A stretch of DNA of 64,000 nucleotides from CALANV01 sp036381615 (GTDB lineage: Bacteria > Pseudomonadota > Alphaproteobacteria > CACIAM-22H2), in assembly GCA_036381615.1 (NCBI GenBank), contig DASVCL010000027.1, forward strand, positions 1-64,000, given 5' to 3'. Below the pieces are notes generated by a model that was given only the letters and a program-made list of their open reading frames with translations, did no database searches and was not told where the DNA came from. A program made the translations under genes and the position numbers. Below are positions 18,015 through 26,061 of this stretch, in pieces (the first letter of the stretch is position 1; each line of letters opens with the position of its first letter).

Positions 18015-19640
18015 ATGACCACGATCTACGAGCGCGATCTCGACAAGAACCCAGCCAATTACGAGCCACTTTCGCCGTTAAGCTTCCTGCGGCGTACGGC
18101 GGAAGTCTTCCCCGATCGCTTGGCCGTGGTGCATGGCAGGCTGCGTTACACCTATGCCGAGCTGTACACACGCTGCCGCCGGCTGGCCTCGGCCCTGGAG
18201 AAGCGCGGCATCGGGCGCGGCGATACCGTGGCGATCGTCGCGGCCAATACGCCGGCGCATCTGGAGGCGCATTTCGGCATCCCGGCGACCGGCGCGGTGA
18301 TCAACGCGATCAATACCCGTCTCGATCCGGCAGCGATCGCCTTCATCCTCGCACATGGCGAAGCCAAGATCCTGTTCACCGACAAGGAATACAGCGCCAC
18401 GGTCAAGGCGGCGGTGCAGATGTCGAGCAACAAGCCCCTGGTGATCGATATCGACGATCATCTCTGCGCCACCGGCGAGCTGTTCGGCGAGCTCGAATAC
18501 GAGGATTTCCTCAAGACCGGCGATCCCGACTGGCAGTGGCGGGGCGTGCCGGATGAATGGGATGCCATCGCGCTCGGCTATACCTCGGGCACGACCGGCA
18601 ACCCGAAGGGCGTCGTCACCCATCACCGCGGCGCCTATCTCAATGCGATGGGCAATGCGGTCACCTGGAACCTGCCCAAGCACCCGGTCTATCTCTGGAC
18701 CCTACCGATGTTCCACTGCGATGGCTGGTGCTTCCCCTGGACGATCACCATGCTGGCCGGCGTGCATGTCTGCCTGCGCAAGGTCGATCCGGCGCTGATC
18801 TTCGACAGTTTCGTCCATCACGGCGTGACGCATTTCTGCGGCGCGCCGACCGTGCTGAGCATGCTGATCAACGCGCCCGAAGACGTGAAGGCCAAGCTCA
18901 AGCCCGGCGTGAAATGCATGACCGCCGGCGCCGCGCCGCCGGCCGCCGTGCTCGCCGCGATGGAAGGCATGGGCTTCGACGTGACGCATGTCTATGGCCT
19001 GACCGAGGTCTACGGCCCCGCCGTGGTCTGCGACTGGAACGAGGATTGGGACAAGCTGGCCCTGCCTGAGAAGGCGGCCATGAAGGCCCGCCAGGGCGTG
19101 CGCTATCACGTGGAGGAAGACGTCACCGTGATGGATCCGCAGACCATGCAGCGGGTGCCCGCCGACGGCGAGACCATGGGCGAGATCATGTTCCGCGGCA
19201 ATATCGTCATGAAAGGCTATCTGAAGAACGCGAAAGCGACCGAGGAAGCCTTCGCCGGCGGCTGGTTCCATTCCGGCGATCTCGCGGTGCTGCATCCGAA
19301 CGGCTACATGCAGATCAAGGACCGCTCGAAAGACATCATCATCTCCGGCGGCGAGAATATCTCGACGCTCGAAGTCGAGGGCGTGCTCTATATGCACCCG
19401 GACGTGATGGAAGCCGCCGTCGTCGCCCGGCCGGATGCGCATTGGGGCGAAACGCCCTGCGCTTTCGTTACGCTGAAATCCGGCGCCACGGCGACCGAAG
19501 ACGAGATCATCGCCTTCTGCCGCGAGCGGCTGGCGAAGTTCAAATGTCCGAAGACGGTCGTCTTCTGCGACCTGCCGAAGACATCCACCGGCAAGATTCA
19601 GAAGTTCGAACTGCGCCAGCGGGCCAAGGCGCTCGGCTGA
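18015..19640 (+). CDS. Acyl-CoA synthetase (AMP-forming), medium/short-chain type
   Basis: Adenylates a carboxylic acid and transfers it to CoA. The 541-residue product shows the AMP-binding P-loop GYTSGTTGNPKGVVTHHRG, VYGLTEVYGP, GWFHSGDLAVLHPNGYMQIKDRSKDII and the catalytic Lys in KTSTGKIQKFELR. It resembles the group of fatty-acyl/3-methylmercaptopropionyl-CoA ligases (DmdB-like), but chain length cannot be assigned. ATG 18015 follows GGGGAGG. A possible promoter TTGACG-N18-GTTATC lies at 17962-17991. Confidence 0.93.
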   Translation: MTTIYERDLDKNPANYEPLSPLSFLRRTAEVFPDRLAVVHGRLRYTYAELYTRCRRLASALEKRGIGRGDTVAIVAANTPAHLEAHFGIPATGAVINAINTRLDPAAIAFILAHGEAKILFTDKEYSATVKAAVQMSSNKPLVIDIDDHLCATGELFGELEYEDFLKTGDPDWQWRGVPDEWDAIALGYTSGTTGNPKGVVTHHRGAYLNAMGNAVTWNLPKHPVYLWTLPMFHCDGWCFPWTITMLAGVHVCLRKVDPALIFDSFVHHGVTHFCGAPTVLSMLINAPEDVKAKLKPGVKCMTAGAAPPAAVLAAMEGMGFDVTHVYGLTEVYGPAVVCDWNEDWDKLALPEKAAMKARQGVRYHVEEDVTVMDPQTMQRVPADGETMGEIMFRGNIVMKGYLKNAKATEEAFAGGWFHSGDLAVLHPNGYMQIKDRSKDIIISGGENISTLEVEGVLYMHPDVMEAAVVARPDAHWGETPCAFVTLKSGATATEDEIIAFCRERLAKFKCPKTVVFCDLPKTSTGKIQKFELRQRAKALG

Positions 19641-19740
19641 TCCCGGGCGCCCCAGATGATCCAGAGCGCCCCCGGGCGATGCTGGAAGGGCGACGCAGAA
19701 GGGCGACGCTGGAGGCCGCTGCCGCCTCAGGCGGACGGCA

Positions 19741-19905
19741 TCAGCTTTGGCAGCGTGCGATCTCTTCCTTGACTTTGAGTTTTTCGCGTTTGAGCTGAGT
19801 TAATCGAACCTGATCGGGCATGGGGCGGTGAATCTCGTCATCGATCTGGTCTTGCAGCGCGTGATGTTTTTCGATGAGAGAATCGAGATGCGCCGTATTG
19901 ATCAT
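19741..19905 (-). CDS. YdcH/DUF465 family small protein
   Basis: A 54-residue helical protein with the family pattern: SLIEKHHALQDQIDDEIHRP, then LTQLKREKLKVKEEIARC. Function is unknown; such proteins are predicted helical hairpins. ATG 19905 has a strong AAGGAGG site; a longer frame upstream has no support. A second family member lies at 21576. Confidence 0.85.
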   Translation of the reverse strand: MINTAHLDSLIEKHHALQDQIDDEIHRPMPDQVRLTQLKREKLKVKEEIARCQS

Positions 19906-20229
19906 CGCATGCTCCTCCTTCCGGTTCGGAGCGCGTCTGCCGGCACGACCAGACGACCAAAAGCGCGGCCGCACCGGCGCGCGCATGTTTTGATCTAAGC
20001 ACCGACCTTGCACTTTGTCAGCCCCCTTGCCAAAATTTGTCCCGGAAATGGAATCATGCGCCGCAGCATAAAAACGCCCCGCAAACCGAACCGTCCTGCG
20101 GCCAGGAAAACTGCGGCAAAGCAGCCCGCGCCCGCGCCGGGCACGGCTGGCGCTGCGGCAAAATCCGCCCCATCCCCGATTCGCCGCCGGCCGGTGGCGG
20201 CGATCATGCCGAAATCCGCCAAGGCTGCG
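19906..20229. other. Gap between the YdcH gene and ubiX
   Basis: About 320 bases between divergent genes. The right part (from 20056) is open in frame with ubiX and would encode a Lys/Arg/Pro/Ala-rich tail. The left part holds a candidate minus-strand promoter. No other gene or RNA is recognised. Confidence 0.5.
19993..20021 (-). promoter_or_regulatory. Candidate promoter of the 54-residue YdcH gene
   Basis: Minus strand CTGACA (20016-20021), 17-base spacer, TTAGAT (19993-19998). The -35 is good and the -10 is weak. The leader would be about 80 bases. Confidence 0.4.
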
Positions 20230-20859
20230 ATGCGGGCGCCGGCGCAACGCCGCCTCGTCATCGGCATTACCGGCGCGTCCGGCGTGATCTACGGCGTCCG
20301 GCTGTTGGAATCGCTGAAAAACAGCGGCATCGAGTCCCATCTGGTCATGACCCGCGCCGCCGAGATGACCATCGCCTACGAGACCACCCATACGGCGAAG
20401 GACGTGCGGGCTTTGGCCGACCGCAGCTATGCGATCACCGATATCGGCGCCGCCATCGCTTCCGGTTCATTCCACACTTTGGGCATGGTGGTGATGCCCT
20501 GTTCGATGAAGACGCTGGCGGAGATCGCCACCGGCGTGAGCGGCAACCTGCTCAGCCGCGCCGCCGACGTGACGCTGAAGGAGCGGCGCCGCCTGGTGCT
20601 GGTACCGCGTGAAACGCCGCTGCATCTGGGCCATATCCGCAACATGGCGGCGGCGACCGAAATCGGCGCGATCATCGCGCCGCCGATGCCTGCCTTCTAC
20701 GCGCAGCCGCAAAGCCTGGATGACATGATCGATCATACCGTGGGCCGCGTACTCGATCTCTTCGGCCTGGATAGCGGCCTGGTGAAGCGCTGGCATGGCC
20801 GGCCGGCAAGGCCCGTGCCTTCGGAAGCAGGCGGCTCCTCAGGCGAAGGCGGCGCGTAA
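20230..20859 (+). CDS. ubiX: Flavin prenyltransferase UbiX
   Basis: Makes prenylated FMN, the cofactor of UbiD-type decarboxylases used in ubiquinone synthesis. The product (209 residues from this start) has VIGITGASGVIYGVRLLESL, the Ser-rich SGSFHTLGMVVMPCSMKTLAEIATG, LVLVPRETPLH and the C-terminal DHTVGRVLDLFGL. ATG 20230 has AAGG five bases upstream. The frame stays open to 20008, and an earlier ATG at 20056 would add 58 residues. The 3' end overlaps the convergent gene by 21 bases. No ubiD is in the window. Confidence 0.93.
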   Translation: MRAPAQRRLVIGITGASGVIYGVRLLESLKNSGIESHLVMTRAAEMTIAYETTHTAKDVRALADRSYAITDIGAAIASGSFHTLGMVVMPCSMKTLAEIATGVSGNLLSRAADVTLKERRRLVLVPRETPLHLGHIRNMAAATEIGAIIAPPMPAFYAQPQSLDDMIDHTVGRVLDLFGLDSGLVKRWHGRPARPVPSEAGGSSGEGGA

Positions 20860-21405
20860 AAGTTTTGCGCCGGCCTGCAAGGCGGCCGGATCATTTGGAG
20901 CGATTCTGTCCAAATAGTCCGCCAGATGCGCCGCGGCCGCCTCGATTTCATCCGCTTCCCGATCCCGCGGGCCGGGGCGTTTCTGCGCCGGGCTGACATG
21001 GCTGGCGGCGGCCAGCCAGGCCTGCGCCACCTGCTCGATCCTGAGTTCCAGCACCTTGGCCTCGGCATGCAATGCCGCAGCGGTCGGCTCATCCGCCTGC
21101 AGCCGCTGCAGGGCCCGCCTCGCCTCGCGCAGGGGCTTGAGCACCGCATTGACCGGTGCAACGGCCGCTTCGGCGCGCGCCAGTTCGCCCTCGCTCCAGC
21201 CAGGAAAGCCGCGCCGCGCCCGCCACAGGCAGAGCAGCAGAAGATTGACATCGGCGCCGAAGCCGTCCTGCAGCGCAAGGCAGGCCTCGGCCACGGCCGG
21301 ACGTTCATAAAGGGCCAGCGAGAAGCCCCAAAATCCGTTGCCGGATCCGTTGCCGGATTCATCGCGTGATCCGCCGCCTGATCCGATGCTTGGCTGCCCT
21401 TCCAT
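20839..21405 (-). CDS. TIGR02444 family protein (DUF2390)
   Basis: A 188-residue protein with the family hallmark FWGFSLALYERPAVAEACLALQD followed by GADVNLLLLCLWRARRG, then a helical region. Function is unknown. A Gly/Ser/Asn-rich tail of about 25 residues precedes the domain. ATG 21405 is chosen over GTG 21426 because of a GAGAG eight bases upstream. It is convergent with ubiX. Confidence 0.8.
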   Translation of the reverse strand: MEGQPSIGSGGGSRDESGNGSGNGFWGFSLALYERPAVAEACLALQDGFGADVNLLLLCLWRARRGFPGWSEGELARAEAAVAPVNAVLKPLREARRALQRLQADEPTAAALHAEAKVLELRIEQVAQAWLAAASHVSPAQKRPGPRDREADEIEAAAAHLADYLDRIAPNDPAALQAGAKLLRAAFA

Positions 21406-21575
21406 GGAATCGCTCTCGGAAATCACCGCCCGCCCTGGCCCGGAATACCGCGCAATTTCTCTGCCGGGCCCTTTCGCGGGGCGATCCTTTGGGGTCGTGC
21501 CTCGCTAGGCCATTCATGCTATGGTACGTCCATTACCGGCGAGGATGAAAGGCGCAGGCTTTCGCCTGCGGCTGA

Positions 21576-21794
21576 GTGATGAATTTTACCGGCCCGATCG
21601 ATCAGGAGGAATTGCGGCGCAAGCTGGCCGATCTGCGCGCCGAGCATCGCGATCTGGACGACGCCATCCATGCCCTGGCCGAGCAACCCAGTCTGAACCT
21701 GATCCAGATCCAGCGTATGAAAAAGCGCAAATTGGCGCTGAAGGATCAGATCACGCGGATCGAGAATCTGCTGATCCCCGATATCATCGCTTAA
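21576..21794 (+). CDS. YdcH/DUF465 family small protein
   Basis: A 72-residue protein with two predicted helices: ELRRKLADLRAEHRDLDDAIHALAEQP and IQIQRMKKRKLALKDQITRIENLL, diagnostic of DUF465. Function is unknown. The frame can begin at GTG 21576 or ATG 21579. A hairpin (GCAGGC-TTTC-GCCTGC, about 21555-21570) lies immediately upstream and could affect initiation. It is a paralogue of the protein at 19741-19905. Confidence 0.85.
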   Translation: MMNFTGPIDQEELRRKLADLRAEHRDLDDAIHALAEQPSLNLIQIQRMKKRKLALKDQITRIENLLIPDIIA

Positions 21795-21883
21795 CGGCAT
21801 TCGCTGCTGACAGGATGCTGTCAGCAGCCCGCGTCCAGGATGCCGCGATCCCCAGCCACGCCCCCGTCTCGGAGCCTTGCCGC

Positions 21884-23275
21884 ATGCACCAGATCCGGAC
21901 CGCCCGTCTCGCTATGCCCGCCGCCGCCTCGCCCGCAGGCCGCGTCGTGGTTTTGCTGACCATGTGCCTGGGGGTGCTGATCGCGCAGGTGAATACCTCG
22001 GTGGTCAATCTCGCCATGCAGCCGATCGGCGCCAGCTTCCATGCCTCGGTCGCCCAACTGCAATGGGTGCTGAACGCCTACAATCTCGCCTATGCCGTCC
22101 TGCTGCTGAGCGGCGGATTGCTGGCGGATATGCTGGGCCGCCGCCGCATCTTCGTCCTCGGCGCGGCGCTGATGGCCCTGGCCGCCCTGGGCTGCGGCTT
22201 CGCCGGCAGCATCGGCATGCTGATCGCCGGCTGCGCCATGTCCGGGATCGGCGCGGCGCTGATGGTGCCGGCTTCGCTCGCCATCATCCGCGTGGTCTGG
22301 CCGGAGCCGGCGGCGCGCGGCCGGGCGCTCGGCATCTGGGCGAGCTGCAACGGCCTGGCCTTCGTCATCGGGCCGGTACTGGGCGGCTTGCTGATCAGCC
22401 AGTTCGGCTGGCGCAGCGTGTTCTTTCCTGTCGTGCCGCTCGGGCTCATCACCTGCCTGCTGGCCTGGGCGGCAACGCCGGATTCCGCCGATCCGCAGGG
22501 GCGGCGCTTCGACCTGCCCGGCCAGATCGCCGGCGCCGCCGTGCTCGGTGCGCTTGCCTTCGCCGCCATCGCGGCGCATGGCGGCAGCGCCGGAAGCCTG
22601 ATCTGGCTGGCCGTGGCGCTTGCCGCCCTTGTGCTGTTCATCGCCGTCGAACGCCGCGCCGGCCCCGCCGCCCTGGTGCCGCTCGACCTGTTCCGCCGCC
22701 CCGCCTTCAACGGCGCCGCAGCCGCCACCGCCGCCATGACCTTCGGCATCTACGGCATGATCTTCCTGCTGCCGCTGAGCTGGCTGTCATCCGGCCTGCT
22801 CAGCCCGCGCGAAGCCGGCTTCGCGCTGATGCCCACGGCACTGGTCTTCTTCCTGATTTCGATGCGGTCGGGCAGCCTGGCGCAGCGCTTCGGCCGGCGC
22901 AGCCTGACGGCAACCGGCACGGCGCTGATCGGCTGCGGGCTGCTGGTACTGGCGGCGAGCGAGGCTGGCCAGCCGCTGGCCCTGGCGGAAGCCGGATTGC
23001 TGCTCGCCGGGATCGGCATGGGCCTCAATACCGGGCCGCTGCTGGCGATTGCGGTGGATGCCGTCAGCGCGGCGCGCGCCGGAACCGCCTCGGCGCTGAT
23101 CAATGTCGCCCGCATGAGCGGCGCAACGCTGGGCGTGGCGCTGCTGGGAACCGTCTATGGCCTGGCCGGCGGCGGCGCGCCCGGTCTGCGCGCGGCGATG
23201 CTGACCGGCGGCGGCGTGCAGCTCTGCGGCGCGCTGGCGGCCTGGCTGACCCAGCGCTCTCCCGGCCGGCGATAG
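21884..23275 (+). CDS. MFS drug/metabolite transporter (DHA2-like, 14-helix type)
   Basis: A 463-residue permease with the MFS signature GGLLADMLGRRRIFVLGAA between helices 2 and 3, and NTSVVNLAMQPIGASF in helix 1 followed by LQWVLNAYNLAYAVLLL, typical of the DHA2 group that exports drugs or dyes. Substrate is unknown. ATG 21884 is used; ATG 21914 is an alternative. No adjacent regulator was found, which is unusual for efflux genes. Confidence 0.9.
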   Translation: MHQIRTARLAMPAAASPAGRVVVLLTMCLGVLIAQVNTSVVNLAMQPIGASFHASVAQLQWVLNAYNLAYAVLLLSGGLLADMLGRRRIFVLGAALMALAALGCGFAGSIGMLIAGCAMSGIGAALMVPASLAIIRVVWPEPAARGRALGIWASCNGLAFVIGPVLGGLLISQFGWRSVFFPVVPLGLITCLLAWAATPDSADPQGRRFDLPGQIAGAAVLGALAFAAIAAHGGSAGSLIWLAVALAALVLFIAVERRAGPAALVPLDLFRRPAFNGAAAATAAMTFGIYGMIFLLPLSWLSSGLLSPREAGFALMPTALVFFLISMRSGSLAQRFGRRSLTATGTALIGCGLLVLAASEAGQPLALAEAGLLLAGIGMGLNTGPLLAIAVDAVSAARAGTASALINVARMSGATLGVALLGTVYGLAGGGAPGLRAAMLTGGGVQLCGALAAWLTQRSPGRR

Positions 23276-23282
23276 ATTCCGT

Positions 23283-23310
23283 TTGCCGGACGGCGGTTTA
23301 TAACTAGTAT
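23283..23310 (+). promoter_or_regulatory. Candidate promoter of the VOC gene
   Basis: TTGCCG (23283-23288), 16-base spacer, TAGTAT (23305-23310), within a short AT-rich patch 30 bases before the ATG. The leader also contains AGGAG. Confidence 0.45.
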
Positions 23311-23341
23311 ACCGGTTAGACCGCCTGACCAGGAGTTTGCC

Positions 23342-23716
23342 ATGCACAAGAGCCGGCTCGGCGCCCTCGTGATCGACTGCCAGACCGCCGACCTGACCGC
23401 GGCCGCCGCCTTCTGGTCGGCGGCGCTCGGCTATTCGCTGCAGGGCCCGGAGGATGACGGCCGCTACGCGGAGCTGAAAGCGCCCGATCGCGAAATGAAG
23501 GTTCTGCTGCAGAAGGTGGAGCATCCAAGCCGCGTGCATCTCGACATCGAGGCCGACGATGTCGAGGCGGAAGCGGCGCGGCTGGAAAAGCTCGGCGCCC
23601 GACGCATCGAAAAGATCAAGACCTGGATCGTCATGGAGGCGCCGAGCGGCCATCGCTTCTGCATCGTCCGCCCGCAGCGGCCGGACCTGGCCGAACACGG
23701 CAATAGCTGGAGCTGA
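23342..23716 (+). CDS. VOC (glyoxalase/bleomycin resistance) superfamily protein
   Basis: A 124-residue protein with the beta-alpha-beta-beta-beta layout. LGALVIDCQTADLTAAAAFWSAALGYSL opens the first module, then HLDIEADDVEAEAARLEKLGARRIE and MEAPSGHRFCIVRP the second, as in small glyoxalase-like proteins of the PF18029 type. Catalytic activity is not predicted. AGGAG precedes ATG 23342 by six bases. Confidence 0.85.
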   Translation: MHKSRLGALVIDCQTADLTAAAAFWSAALGYSLQGPEDDGRYAELKAPDREMKVLLQKVEHPSRVHLDIEADDVEAEAARLEKLGARRIEKIKTWIVMEAPSGHRFCIVRPQRPDLAEHGNSWS

Positions 23717-23780
23717 TCAGCGCAGGATCGGCCGCGCGGCAGCGGACCGGCCAAAAAGCCCGGGAAGGCTCGTACTGCCG

Positions 23781-25955
23781 TCACGCATGCACGATCACCG
23801 GCACGGGGCTGTCGCCGTCCGGCAATGCGACGACGCGCCGGCCGACGCGCTGGAAAACCAGATCGACATGGCCATTGCCGACGGCGAGGCCGCGCACATG
23901 CAACCGATCGATCGAGGACGGCAGGGCCGGACGGCGGATATGGATTTCGCCGCGCATGCCGTCGACCTGCAGCCCCAGTCCGGCCTGCAACAGCATGAAG
24001 ACCGAACCGGCGGCCCAAGCCTGCGGCAGGCAGGCGACGGGATAGTCGATCGGCGGCTCGCCCTTGGCGCGATCGAAACCGCAGAAGAGTTCCGGCAGGC
24101 GCATGTCATAGCGGACGGCGGCCTCGAACATCTCGTCCAGCAGCTGGATCACGCCCGCGCGGTCGCCATAGCGGCCGATGCCGGCGGCACAGAGCGCGGT
24201 GTCATGCGGCCAGACCGAGCCGTTGTGATACGACATCGGATTGTATCGCGCCTGATCCGGCGCCAGCGTGCGGATGCCCCAGCCGCTGTTGAACGCCTTC
24301 GAAAGCAGATGATGCGCCACGCGCTGCGCCCGCTCCGGCGCGGCCAGGCCGACATAGAGCAGATGCCCCGCATTCGAGCCGCGCACCCGGCATAATCCGC
24401 CCGCGCCGTCGATGGCTATGCCGTAGAATCCCGCCTCCGGCATCCAGAAACGCGCCTCCACCGCCTGACGCAGGGCCTCGGCCCGGCTGCGCCAGCGCGC
24501 GCTGGCCGGCGGATCGTGGCGCCGTTCGGCAAGCTCGGCCATCGCCTGCAAAGCGGCGTAGACATAGCCCTGCACTTCGACCAAGGCGATCGGTCCGCTC
24601 GGCGTACGGCCATCGGCATGAAAGATCGAATCCTCGCTGTCCTTCCAGCCCTGGTTCGCCAGCCCGCTGGCGGCGCCGCGCGCGTAAGTGAGGAAACCGT
24701 CGGGATTCGAATCCGCCACCTGCTCGATCCAGGCGATCGCCGCGGTCAGCGCCGGCCATAACGCGTCGATGAAGGCGAAGTCGGCCGTCCGCCGGGCATA
24801 GGCGCCGGCCAGCAGGACGAAAAGCGGCGTGGTGTCGACGCCGCCGTAATAGCGCTCGAACGGCAATTCGCTGAGCCGCGTCATTTCGCCCTTGCGGGTT
24901 TCGTGCATGATCTTGCCCGGCGCGGAATCACGGAAGCTGGACGTTTCCTGCGCCTGGTTATGCGCAAGGAATGTCAGCACGCCGCGCGCAAGCTGCGGAT
25001 CGAACCACAGCGTCTGCAGCGACGTGACGATCGCATCGCGGCCGAACGGCGTGGAGAACCAGGGAATACCGGCATAGGGATACGGCCCGGTAGACAGCTC
25101 GCTGGTCAGGAGCGCGAGATCGGCCCGCGACTTGTCGAGCCAGTCGTTGAACAGCCGGCCCGAACTGCGCAGGCGTCCGCCGCGGCGCATGCGCTGCCGC
25201 ATCGCGCGGCGGGCCCGGGCCGCGGCGGCGCGGAAGCGGGCGCGATCGGGACTGCCCTGATGCCCGCGGCCGATCTCGATATAAAGATCCATGCAGCCGC
25301 CGGGCGGCAGGGCGAGCACGAATTCGGCGCGGCCGGGACTCAGCCGCGAGGGCGGCAGCGAGAAATCGATGCGGGTCGCGCGCAGAATGCCGTCGAGCCC
25401 TTCATAGCGGAAGGTTAGGCCGGGCTGGTCCGCATGCACCTCGACCGGCAGCAGACGGCCGCGCCGGGCCCGCACCTCGCCGCGCACCTCGAACATGTCG
25501 AAGAAATCGGCATCGAAGCGCAGATTCAGCGGCAGCAGTGCCTCGCGGTCGCTGTAGTTGACGCAGGCGATGCGCTCATGCAGCCGCTCCTGCCAGAGGA
25601 AGCGCGTGCGTTCGATATGGATCACGCCTTCCGGCAGGGAACGGCCGCCGAGCGGCGGCAGGGGCCGGTTGGTCAGATGCGCGGTGAAGAAGACGTTGTC
25701 GCGGCTGATCGCGGCAGACAGCAGCGACGGGCGCTGCCCGGCGAGCGTCAAGGCGAAGCCGGAAAGCACGCGGGTGTCGTTGTGGAACAGGCCGTCGCCT
25801 TCGCCGAGAATGTCGCCGAAAGCATCGGCGATGACGAAGCTGTCGCCTTCCTTCAGCGCATAGAGCCGATTGGGAACGCGCGGCTCGGCCGCCCTGGCCC
25901 GCGCTTCCGCCGGTTCAGAGGCCGCCGTATCGGCCGGCGCAAGGGTTTGCGGCAT
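23781..25955 (-). CDS. Glycogen-debranching-like / amylo-alpha-1,6-glucosidase family protein
   Basis: A 724-residue cytoplasmic glycoside hydrolase. The N-terminal domain (about 30-225) begins LYALKEGDSFVIADAFGDI, as in the glycogen-debranching N-terminal family. The C-terminal (alpha/alpha)6 domain shows AGIPWFSTPFGRDAIVTSLQ, YYGGVDTTPLFVLLAGAY, NQGWKDSEDSIFH and YHNGSVWPHDTAL, characteristic of GH63/MGH-like enzymes. It is followed downstream by nothing co-directional and preceded by a GT4 gene, a pairing seen elsewhere in alphaproteobacteria. The natural glycan is unknown. Confidence 0.88.
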   Translation of the reverse strand: MPQTLAPADTAASEPAEARARAAEPRVPNRLYALKEGDSFVIADAFGDILGEGDGLFHNDTRVLSGFALTLAGQRPSLLSAAISRDNVFFTAHLTNRPLPPLGGRSLPEGVIHIERTRFLWQERLHERIACVNYSDREALLPLNLRFDADFFDMFEVRGEVRARRGRLLPVEVHADQPGLTFRYEGLDGILRATRIDFSLPPSRLSPGRAEFVLALPPGGCMDLYIEIGRGHQGSPDRARFRAAAARARRAMRQRMRRGGRLRSSGRLFNDWLDKSRADLALLTSELSTGPYPYAGIPWFSTPFGRDAIVTSLQTLWFDPQLARGVLTFLAHNQAQETSSFRDSAPGKIMHETRKGEMTRLSELPFERYYGGVDTTPLFVLLAGAYARRTADFAFIDALWPALTAAIAWIEQVADSNPDGFLTYARGAASGLANQGWKDSEDSIFHADGRTPSGPIALVEVQGYVYAALQAMAELAERRHDPPASARWRSRAEALRQAVEARFWMPEAGFYGIAIDGAGGLCRVRGSNAGHLLYVGLAAPERAQRVAHHLLSKAFNSGWGIRTLAPDQARYNPMSYHNGSVWPHDTALCAAGIGRYGDRAGVIQLLDEMFEAAVRYDMRLPELFCGFDRAKGEPPIDYPVACLPQAWAAGSVFMLLQAGLGLQVDGMRGEIHIRRPALPSSIDRLHVRGLAVGNGHVDLVFQRVGRRVVALPDGDSPVPVIVHA

Positions 25956-25974
25956 GCGCTGCTCCCGTGCTTTG

Positions 25975-26045
25975 AACGATCGCCGCTCCCGCGAAAGCAG
26001 GAATCCAGGCAGGCGAACCGGATTCCCGTTTACGCGGGAATGACG
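25975..26045. repeat. Dispersed palindromic repeat between glucosidase and glycosyltransferase genes
   Basis: The region contains CTCCCGCGAAAGCAGGAATC and then ATTCCCG-TTTA-(CG)CGGGAAT (26022-26041) followed by GACGG. This is the widespread 'CGCGGGAATGACGG' proteobacterial intergenic repeat. It occupies most of the gap between the two genes. Confidence 0.55.
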
Positions 26046-26061
26046 GAAAAAATATGGCAGC

